Part shown: in pieces, positions 54,453 to 60,736 of the stretch | Numbering within the stretch: the first letter of the stretch is position 1 | How the letters are laid out: each line of letters starts with the position of its first letter | NCBI RefSeq assembly: GCF_003259935.1 | Contig: NZ_QLMH01000015.1 | Location: 1-60,736 of the forward strand | From: Paranoxybacillus vitaminiphilus | GTDB taxonomy: Bacteria; Bacillota; Bacilli; Bacillales; Anoxybacillaceae | Direction: 5' to 3' | Length of the DNA stretch: 60,736 bases | Position numbers and translations under genes: made by a program | Notes under the pieces: model-generated | Database searches by the model: none | The model's input: the letters and a program-made list of their open reading frames with translations, nothing else | Told to the model about the DNA's origin: nothing

Positions 54453-55820
54453 ATGCAAACAAATGTACAAACAAATGCTTCGCTCAACAAACAGAAAAAT
54501 CATTTCATGTCAAGATTGGCACTCTTTTTTGCTCGAATTGCAGAAAGATGGCTGCCTGACTCATTTGTTTTTGCCGTCATTCTTACGATCATTACTTTTC
54601 TAGGCGGCATAGTTGTCAATGGAAAAAGCCCGATTGATATGATTACCTATTGGGGGGATGGTTTATGGGCGTTATTGGCATTTACTGCTCAAGTGATTAC
54701 CACTTTTGTTATGAGCTATGCTTTAGCACTTACCAAACCGGTTTCCCGGTTGCTCGAAAATATCGCTGGCAAGTGTAAATCCCCTCATTCAGCCATATTA
54801 CTTGTAACATTCACTTCATTAGCAGCTTCATTAATCAGCTGGGCTTTCGGATTAGTTGTTGCTGGAATTATTGCAAAGCTTGTTGCAAAAAAAGTTCGTG
54901 ATGTTGATTATCGTGTACTTGTCGCTGCTGGTTATTCTGGATTTGTTATATGGCAAGGCGGTCTCTCATCCTCTGCTGCTCTATTTGTCGCTACCAAAGA
55001 TCATGTTTTCCAAGATCAAATAGGTATCATCCCGACTTCAGAAACGATATTCTCTGCTCTTAATATGGCAATTATAGCCGTTGTCTTTTTTACATTGCCT
55101 TTCATTATGAAATTAATACATCCAGTAAGAAAGGAAGATCGATTTATTATTGATCCAAATCTGCTTGATGACTCGATTGAAGAACAGGATGAACAGACAA
55201 ATTTTGTAAACGATAAAATAGAAAAAAGTCGTATGATTACCGTTGTGGGAGGAATTCTAGGATTAGCCTATTTAGTGATCCATTTTTCTAAAAATGGTTT
55301 TTCTCTCGACTTGAATACGGTAAATCTTATTTTTTTCACTCTTGCGCTTTTATTATTTGGAAATGTTAGAGAGCTTGGAAGAGGTTTAATAAAATCTTCT
55401 AGTAGTGTTAGCCAAATTATTTTACAGTACCCTTTTTATGCAGGGATTATGGGGATGATGTCCGCATCCGGATTAGCCGAATGGTTATCTAACTTTTTTA
55501 CTAAATTCTCAACCAGTGAAACACTCCCATTATTCACCTTTTGGTCTGCTGGATTTTTGAACATGTTTATTCCATCAGGTGGAGGACAATGGATAGTACA
55601 GGCGCCAATTGCCATTCCAGCTGCACTGGAAATGGGGATTGATCCAGCTAAAATGGTAATGGCTGTTGCTTGGGGTGAATGGAGCAATATGATTCAACCG
55701 TTTTGGGCAATCCCGCTGCTTGCCATTGCCGGTCTTAGAATCAGAGATATTATGGGGTTTACCACTATCACATTTATTTATGTTGGTATAATTGCTTCTA
55801 TATTCCTGCTTATTTTATAA
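54453..55820 (+). CDS. Short-chain fatty acid transporter (AtoE family)
   Basis: 455 residues with 11-12 membrane segments, matching the TIGR00366/AtoE family of short-chain fatty acid uptake proteins. Typical are RWLPDSFVFAVILTIITF near the start, LISWAFGLVVAGIIAK, the repeated FNPSGGGQW-like segment here MFIPSGGGQWIVQAP, and AWGEWSNMIQPFWAIPLL. The ATG lies after AAGGAGGTCATAA. Placing it with a synthetase, SDR and acyl-CoA dehydrogenase defines an uptake-to-oxidation route for a short-chain or substituted acid. A long hairpin terminator follows 60 bases downstream. Confidence 0.93.
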   Translation: MQTNVQTNASLNKQKNHFMSRLALFFARIAERWLPDSFVFAVILTIITFLGGIVVNGKSPIDMITYWGDGLWALLAFTAQVITTFVMSYALALTKPVSRLLENIAGKCKSPHSAILLVTFTSLAASLISWAFGLVVAGIIAKLVAKKVRDVDYRVLVAAGYSGFVIWQGGLSSSAALFVATKDHVFQDQIGIIPTSETIFSALNMAIIAVVFFTLPFIMKLIHPVRKEDRFIIDPNLLDDSIEEQDEQTNFVNDKIEKSRMITVVGGILGLAYLVIHFSKNGFSLDLNTVNLIFFTLALLLFGNVRELGRGLIKSSSSVSQIILQYPFYAGIMGMMSASGLAEWLSNFFTKFSTSETLPLFTFWSAGFLNMFIPSGGGQWIVQAPIAIPAALEMGIDPAKMVMAVAWGEWSNMIQPFWAIPLLAIAGLRIRDIMGFTTITFIYVGIIASIFLLIL

Positions 55821-55880
55821 TTAAGACCAAAACATGTAGTATTCATTAAAAAGAGTATGAAAAACTAAAATAAACTGAAG

Positions 55881-55932
55881 ATAGGGTGACTTATCTATCT
55901 AAAACAATTGTTGATAAGTCAGCCCTATTTTT
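55881..55932 (+). terminator. Terminator of the AtoE operon
   Basis: ATAGGGTGACTTATC (55881-55895) pairs with GATAAGTCAGCCCTAT (55913-55928) with one bulge, followed by TTTTT. Confidence 0.8.
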
Positions 55933-56158
55933 AATATCATATGGCGCTGTTTTGCTCAGTTCATATAGCCAGAGAAACACTTTTTCATGCTCGGCCGGGA
56001 TAATACAGTCATTCATCTGCCCTCTTCCGGTTGGAACAAGCAGAAAGATGTACCACATGATCGCTTTCAAATCCGCAACCAATTTCGCCATTTCTTCTAG
56101 ATGGTCATAATTGTAATGTGAAATGATCGTGTTAATTAATTCTGTACAAATGGAACAT
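55891..56158 (-). pseudogene. Internal fragment of a radical SAM/SPASM protein gene
   Basis: The minus strand reads ELINTIISHYNYDHLEEMAKL then IMWYIFLLVPTGRGQ and VFLWLYELSKTAPYDIK. This matches the middle of radical SAM/SPASM proteins of the type related to heme d1/AhbD-like maturases. The N-terminal CxxxCxxC cluster and the SPASM cysteines are outside the fragment, and both ends stop abruptly. A 67-codon frame persists but would make no functional enzyme. Confidence 0.6.
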
Positions 56159-56485
56159 CGTTTTTAGATAAGGAAACGCAACAAACAAAGACAATCATCC
56201 GAAAAGCCGTAAACGTAAAATCAGCGAGGACTATTCTGAAATAATGCTAGGCATTCTTGTATAGAAAGTATTTCCAAAGACTCTTGCGAATGTAGAGAGT
56301 GCCGGGCTACCTCCATTTAAGCGAAACACTGCTTAACGAAGAATAATAAATGTGTTCTATTTTCATATTTTGAACATCATTCGTAACCCAATTGCCATGT
56401 CAATGCATGAAAAATTGATGCGCTCTATGTTGAAATGACTGGAATATGTTATAATGATAGAGATAATTAAAATGAAGAAAGGAGC
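56159..56485. other. Gene-free stretch, nothing recognised
   Basis: About 330 AT-rich bases between the radical SAM fragment and the first coiled-coil gene. I see no conserved reading frame, RNA or repeat in it; TATAATGATAG near 56450 may be a -10 element of the next gene. Confidence 0.4.
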
Positions 56486-56491
56486 ATGTCC

Positions 56492-56848
56492 ATGGCCGAA
56501 ATTACAAATGAAATGATTTTGCAAGCGATTAAAGAACTGGCTGAGCAGCTAAAAAATCATACGGAAGAAACGAATAAGCGGTTTGAACAAATTGACCAAC
56601 GCTTTGAGCAAATCGACCAACGCTTTGAGCAAATTGACCAGCGGTTTGAACAAATCGACCAACGCTTTGAGCAAACGAAGCAGCAATTGGTCGAAATCAA
56701 TGAGCGGTTCGACCAAATCGAACAAAAGATCGCGCAGATGGACAAACAGCTCACTGATGTAGCAAACGGTCAAAAAATTCTCGTGGAAGAATTGTTTGAC
56801 AATAAAAAAGAAATCAAGCGAGTCAAAAATGTCCTGAACATGTATTAG
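56492..56848 (+). CDS. Small coiled-coil protein of 7-residue repeats (RFEQIDQ)
   Basis: 118 residues, almost entirely helical coiled coil. Four to five tandem heptads RFEQIDQ (about residues 30-65) are encoded by near-identical 21-bp DNA repeats (56579-56662 plus partial copies). Flanks continue the heptad pattern (INERFDQIEQKIAQMDKQL). The ATG at 56492 lies 7 bases after AAAGGAG; an earlier ATG is too close. No membrane segment or signal. Function unknown; such proteins may be cytoplasmic scaffolds. A second protein of the same design follows at 57257. Confidence 0.75.
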   Translation: MAEITNEMILQAIKELAEQLKNHTEETNKRFEQIDQRFEQIDQRFEQIDQRFEQIDQRFEQTKQQLVEINERFDQIEQKIAQMDKQLTDVANGQKILVEELFDNKKEIKRVKNVLNMY

Positions 56849-57256
56849 CCGCATTCCGTCTATTGGGCGATTTTCTGTTTGGACAAAAACTCGATTCGCT
56901 TGCCAAACGAATCGCGAAACGAAAACCGAATGACGCATGGAATCAGCCTTTTACTTTGTATCGGCACACTGTTTTCTTCTCAATAGCGTCTGACTTCTGT
57001 GATCTTTTCCGCTTCAAATGCCGGATGGCTTTACTACTCTTTTCCACATCCGACATGCAACTCGATATCTCTTGCTTTGTACCAAAGATCGCCATTTGCT
57101 TTGAGATCCTTGGGCTTTTTACTTCGGTTACTTCGAAGCGTGTCAGGCAAAGATTCCAAAAATTCACTCTCACCTAATCACCAATAACAAGCTTGTCAAA
57201 ATCATTCCATTCGAATAGACTTAAGGAAAGGAGATTTTTTTGAAAGGAGTAAAAAA
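56849..57256. other. Gap between the coiled-coil genes
   Basis: About 400 bases. A short inverted pair GATTCG/CGAATC occurs at about 56891-56911. A minus-strand frame (56943-57173, 76 codons) is open but has no family or good ribosome site. I do not consider it a gene. Confidence 0.35.
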
Positions 57257-57571
57257 ATGGAACAGAAGCTGGACTTAATTTTAGAAAAAGTGATGTCTAT
57301 TGACAATGAACTAAAAAATGTACATGCCCGGCTAGATCGTATCGAAGTGCGCTTGGATCGAGTAGAAGAACGGTTAGATCGAGTAGAAGAACGGTTGGAT
57401 CGAGTAGAAAAGCGATTAGACCATGTTGAGCAGAAACAAAAATCGATTAAACAAGCTGTAATGGAAACAAATGAAGAAGTGAAAAACCTTCAAGAAAGCT
57501 TCAAATCTGTTTACGAAATTATCGGTGAACATGACGTTGCCATCCGTACGTTACGAAAAAAAATCATGTAA
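57257..57571 (+). CDS. Small coiled-coil protein of 7-residue repeats (RLDRVEE)
   Basis: 104 residues, coiled coil throughout. Tandem heptads RLDRIEV, RLDRVEE (twice), RLDRVEK and RLDHVEQ occupy about residues 25-59, encoded by 21-bp DNA repeats (57329-57433). The ATG follows GAAAGGAG and a terminator lies 15 bases past the stop. It is built like the preceding gene but with different heptads, so the pair may form homo- or heteromeric rods. Function unknown. Confidence 0.78.
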   Translation: MEQKLDLILEKVMSIDNELKNVHARLDRIEVRLDRVEERLDRVEERLDRVEKRLDHVEQKQKSIKQAVMETNEEVKNLQESFKSVYEIIGEHDVAIRTLRKKIM

Positions 57572-57585
57572 CATACAGCCACCTC

Positions 57586-57610
57586 AAAAAGTGATTGCTT
57601 CACTTTTTTC
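57586..57610 (+). terminator. Terminator of the second coiled-coil gene
   Basis: AAAAAGTGA (57586-57594), loop TTGC, then TTCACTTTTTTC with further T residues. Confidence 0.8.
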
Positions 57611-57759
57611 TTTTTTTCAAAGTGCTTCACAAAGTTTCATGACCCCTGTTATTTTCTAAAACCCCGCGTACAATATTAAAAATCGAGACGTGCCAGGCGC
57701 CGATTCTCAATAGTTAAGGAACGGGATATCGCGAAAGATCTGCAAAGAATCATGGAGTT

Positions 57760-59118
57760 TCAATTCCTCATAGTTAAGATAAAATCAATAAGCTCCACTT
57801 TTGCACGCCCAACGTAGGTTTGTACAAATTCTTTAACCGTTACTGCATCAACAAAACCGTTTATGATTTTCTCTTTTGGTATCGTGAACTGAAACGTATG
57901 GGAAGAAGTTAACGTTTTTTCATCTTTTAGTTCTGTCTGTGGTGTAGTAACCTCTTTTTCTCTTGCACTAAATATCCATCTTTTTATCTTGGTGGTATCA
58001 GTAAGTCCATATAGCTTTCCTGTTACTTTTGCATTTACTACTACATCTGTATTTTCAAACTTTGTTAGTTCTGGAGTCACTTCAAAGGTAGTTTCTGTAT
58101 ATCTGTCTGCTTCGGGTTCAACAATTAATGTAATGGTTTTCGACGGCTCTTGAACATCCTTATCGCCCCAAACACTTTCAATAGAAGTGTATCCCTCTAA
58201 ACGAATGGTATGTGTTCCTACTCCATATTCATCGCGAGTTAAATTGAATGAGCCGCTCTTTAATGTGTATTGCTGCTTAGAAGTTGAGTTATAATCAGAA
58301 ATACCTAAGTTGCTGTTACCTTTTGGGTCAAAAGCTGCTTTTAAGGACTTTACTTGATTAAAATTAAAGTATTTTCCAGTACCGGCAGCTTTCGCTCTGA
58401 CCGTGTAATGAACAGTCGTTGATGTGGCATTGGATGGAATGACATAAGTTTCTTTATCCGTTGCAATAGTTCCTTCTAATAGAACTCCATTTGCAATCGG
58501 GGGGACATTGAATGTCGCATACCATATTTTCCCCCTAGAATCTCTATGCCTTGTATACACGCTACCCCATGACCTCCATGTAGGCGCCGTCTGTACCTCC
58601 GCAAAAGCTCGTCCACCCATACTGTTCACCGTTAAAGTAGTAGCCCCATGTCCTTGTAAGGGCGTGTAGTAAATTTGATTGTATTGGGCATCGTCTAATT
58701 TATTCCAAGATACAAATTTAGGATCTACCTCTATAAAGTTCCAATCCTCTGGCGCGTCATCTCCTCGAGCATCGTTTGGAAAACAGTAGTTTGTGACAGA
58801 TTCCCCTGCGTAATTGTATCCTAAATACTCATATTCGGAACCGCCTTTTGGACACAAACTACCATTCTTCCATCGTCCATGCTGATTGCCGTAAACAATT
58901 TGGTTATAGACTTTGTAAGTAGAAAAATTTGCTTTATACCCTTGAGTGTTATAAACTTGAACATCGATATTTCTTAAATATTCCTCGAACTCCGCTTCAG
59001 TATCGGGATAAGCCGCTTGTACTATATGGATAAACGGAAAAGAACATTGCAATAACAAGATGAAAATAGTCAATAAAACCAAAACTCTTTTTCTTTGAGA
59101 AGATAGAATTTTGTTCAC
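57760..59118 (-). CDS. Secreted protein of unknown function
   Basis: 452 residues. A signal peptide is clear: basic start, hydrophobic VLVLLTIFILLLQ, likely cleavage after IVQA near residue 36. The next 160 residues contain aromatic-rich sequence with four cysteines (CPKGG, NYCFPNDARGDD) and are unassigned. The C-terminal 240 residues look like beta-rich surface-protein repeats (for example ATDKETYVIPSNATSTTVHYTV, THTIRLEGYTS). The annotated start is GTG right against AGGGGG, too close for a good ribosome site, so the true start is uncertain. It lies 55 bases downstream of the SLH gene and is probably co-transcribed. It may be a cell-surface partner. Confidence 0.65.
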   Translation of the reverse strand: MNKILSSQRKRVLVLLTIFILLLQCSFPFIHIVQAAYPDTEAEFEEYLRNIDVQVYNTQGYKANFSTYKVYNQIVYGNQHGRWKNGSLCPKGGSEYEYLGYNYAGESVTNYCFPNDARGDDAPEDWNFIEVDPKFVSWNKLDDAQYNQIYYTPLQGHGATTLTVNSMGGRAFAEVQTAPTWRSWGSVYTRHRDSRGKIWYATFNVPPIANGVLLEGTIATDKETYVIPSNATSTTVHYTVRAKAAGTGKYFNFNQVKSLKAAFDPKGNSNLGISDYNSTSKQQYTLKSGSFNLTRDEYGVGTHTIRLEGYTSIESVWGDKDVQEPSKTITLIVEPEADRYTETTFEVTPELTKFENTDVVVNAKVTGKLYGLTDTTKIKRWIFSAREKEVTTPQTELKDEKTLTSSHTFQFTIPKEKIINGFVDAVTVKEFVQTYVGRAKVELIDFILTMRN

Positions 59119-59173
59119 CCCCTAACATATGGCAATAATGTACTTTGTGGAATATTCATATACCTTCTTTCGT

Positions 59174-60472
59174 TTATAAATAAGTGAAATACACCACAAG
59201 ACGATGACCAGAAGTCAGAATATCCAGTTGGATATTTCCAATTCGTTTTGTTTCTAAAAGTTCTTTATTAGGGTGATATTCAATGTATTTTGCTAAGATA
59301 AAATTGTATATATCCACTCCATTTGGAAATAGAGCGATTAAACTATCTTTTAATTTTTGAGTATAAATAGGCTCTGTGAACGTCTTTTTATCCATTTTGT
59401 TATAATCAAACCACAAACTTCTAATATCTAACATGATAATAGGTTTATCACTAAATGACTTAAGCGGCTTTTTTCCATAATTCATATAGCGATCTTCATT
59501 TAGAAAATAAGCAAATCTGTAATTTCCCATTGCATTTCCAGCGGCAGTTCTTCCGAATGCAATTCTTACACGCTTACCAAAATCAGCTACTTCCTCATAC
59601 TGGGTTGTCACATAGAAATTCGGATCTAAAAGAGATTTTGTCACTTGATAGATTTGGCGATTAATATATGGATTGAGCTTATCGGATGGCAAGTAATTTT
59701 CATATTTGCCATACTCCCCAAATAAAAGGACTCCATTCTTAATAATCTTTTGTCCCTGTGTATAAGGGCCGAATCCACCAAAGTAGTTCATAATATTAGG
59801 GTCATCGAAAGGTGAACCTTTAATTGCTCGGTAGACAAAAGCAGCCATTTGAGCCCTTGTTACAAGATTGTTCGGTTTGTAAGTCAAGTCATGATATCCG
59901 TTTGTCACTTCGGATGCCGCTAATTTATCAATATATTGATAAGCCCAATGCTCACTACCTACATCTTTAAAATTCATTGGATAATCTCCACGTAAATCAA
60001 ATGTTTCAACTAATACTTTAGCCATTTGCGCACGTGTTAAAGGGTTATTGATTCCAAATTCCCCATCGTTTTGTCCTTTAAAAATTTGTTCGTTTACAAC
60101 CGCTTTAATATAGCCATAATCAGGATGTGTTTTCGGCACATCTGGAAAGTCAACATCTTTGTACTTCGGATCATGAATATCTAGTTTTAGAGCTTTTGCT
60201 AACATCCTCGCAGCATGTCCTCTTGTAATATTGTCATTAGGTGCAAACTTAGTTCCCGATAATGCTTCTGCTATATCATTTTCTAACAGATATGTGATTT
60301 CCTTATAAGCCCAATAAGACGGGGAAACGTCAGAAAAACTCATTAACTTACTTTGATGGGTAGCGTTTACGATACTCTTTTGATTAATTTCCCCATTTGA
60401 TGCCTTAATCGTACCGGCTGTACACCCCATCAATAAAGCTGCACTTGTTAATGCGACTACCATTTTTTTCAT
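59174..60472 (-). CDS. S-layer-homology (SLH) domain cell-surface protein
   Basis: 432 residues. After a signal sequence (LMGC at 15-18 could also be a lipobox) come three SLH domains: SYWAYKEITYLLENDI to about residue 95, GYIKAVVNEQIFKG to about 155 and HWAYQYIDKLAASEV to about 215, each with its TRAQMA or TRGHAARM motif. SLH domains bind pyruvylated secondary cell-wall polymer and anchor proteins to the wall. The C-terminal 210 residues match nothing I recognise. The ATG follows GGGAGGTAG. Together with the next gene it may form a small surface operon. Confidence 0.9.
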   Translation of the reverse strand: MKKMVVALTSAALLMGCTAGTIKASNGEINQKSIVNATHQSKLMSFSDVSPSYWAYKEITYLLENDIAEALSGTKFAPNDNITRGHAARMLAKALKLDIHDPKYKDVDFPDVPKTHPDYGYIKAVVNEQIFKGQNDGEFGINNPLTRAQMAKVLVETFDLRGDYPMNFKDVGSEHWAYQYIDKLAASEVTNGYHDLTYKPNNLVTRAQMAAFVYRAIKGSPFDDPNIMNYFGGFGPYTQGQKIIKNGVLLFGEYGKYENYLPSDKLNPYINRQIYQVTKSLLDPNFYVTTQYEEVADFGKRVRIAFGRTAAGNAMGNYRFAYFLNEDRYMNYGKKPLKSFSDKPIIMLDIRSLWFDYNKMDKKTFTEPIYTQKLKDSLIALFPNGVDIYNFILAKYIEYHPNKELLETKRIGNIQLDILTSGHRLVVYFTYL

Positions 60473-60649
60473 TGATCACTACCTCCCTAGTTCCGTGACG
60501 AATTTTTATATGTAAAAATTTGCCATTTTCTAAAATTATATCACAAAAATTTAGAATTTTCAACCTGTTAGACATATTTTTTGGAACATACGGATTAAAA
60601 TTACTAGGGAATCTACTTAATTTTTATACTCTTGTATAGTTTTGAACTA

Positions 60650-60734
60650 CCACTAGGCTAAAGCCATAGTGGATTCCTAAGTACAGAGTTCTATCGAACT
60701 CTAATTGATTAGGCTATCCCCGTAGTTCCTACGG
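60650..60734. mobile_element. Three tandem hairpins at the right edge, possible IS605-type end
   Basis: CCACTAGGCT with AGCCATAGTGG (60650-60672), AGAGTTC with GAACTCT (60685-60702) and CCGTAG with CTACGG (60720-60734) form three consecutive hairpins. The segment TAGTGGATTCCTAAG after the first resembles the right ends of TnpB-bearing IS200/IS605 elements as I remember them. The window ends here, so a neighbouring tnpB cannot be checked. Confidence 0.35.
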
Positions 60735-60736
60735 TT

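Noticed and set aside
56943-57173. Minus-strand 76-codon frame between the coiled-coil genes
   Set aside because: Low-complexity basic translation without family similarity or a good start.
56579-57433. CRISPR array
   Set aside because: The 21-bp units are contiguous, in frame and without spacers; they encode heptads of coiled-coil proteins.
1-60736. Prophage or integrative element spanning the accessory region
   Set aside because: No integrase, structural or replication genes and no attachment-site repeats could be found.

Overview
The window looks like chromosome from an aerobic, motile, Gram-positive member of the Bacillaceae, probably a thermophilic Geobacillus/Parageobacillus/Aeribacillus-type organism. 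The support is Bacillus-type Shine-Dalgarno sequences (GGAGG, AAGGAG), sigma-A style promoters, moderately AT-rich DNA, a qoxABCD quinol oxidase without CuA ligands, a complete Bacillus-type iol pathway, two chemoreceptors and an S-layer-homology protein. The genus is inference. I saw no rRNA, tRNA, CRISPR array or intact transposase.

Layout. 1-2.1 kb: tail of an upstream gene, its terminator, and a formamidase-family gene with a clear promoter. 2.1-3.3 kb: a 5'-truncated lhgO and debris. 3.3-24 kb: a minus-strand inositol island of about 18 kb, transcribed right to left: three Gfo/Idh/MocA dehydrogenases, a sugar-type ABC transporter (binding protein, ATPase, permease), iolI, iolD, iolE, iolB, iolC, iolA, iolJ, a chemoreceptor and an MFS transporter. 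A LacI-family regulator gene lies upstream. Four AAGCGCTT operator-like sites and one better CcpA-type cre candidate sit in the gaps. Together the genes could detect, import, oxidise, dehydrate, cleave and finally convert inositol to acetyl-CoA or propionyl-CoA and triose phosphate.

24-38 kb is accessory: DUF4166 and SRPBCC/DoxX proteins, a hemolysin-III protein, a tautomerase, a tightly coupled ParB-like plus Mrr-like nuclease pair, a LysR/MFS divergent pair, a BASS transporter, an Fsr-like MFS pump, a D2-only Clp-type AAA+ protein with a small partner, and a graveyard holding two head-to-head truncated amide genes and a frameshifted DUF1648 gene. Copies of a 105-135 bp inverted-repeat element (MITE-like) and IS605-like hairpins are scattered through this and the inositol region.

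38-47 kb is respiratory: a bd-superfamily oxidase-like pair made of two CydA-like subunits, one with a C-terminal heme c domain; a second chemoreceptor; and qoxABCD with a Rex-like site in front. 47.8-55.8 kb is a sigma-54 regulon for an unidentified short-chain acid. An acyl-CoA dehydrogenase/phosphotransferase operon and an SDR/acyl-CoA synthetase/AtoE operon flank an enhancer-binding protein. Both operons have -24/-12 promoters, each preceded by the same 17-nt sequence in the same relative orientation.

55.9-60.7 kb: a radical-SAM gene fragment, two small coiled-coil proteins built from 21-bp repeats, a secreted protein of unknown function, an SLH-domain protein, and three tandem hairpins at the right edge.
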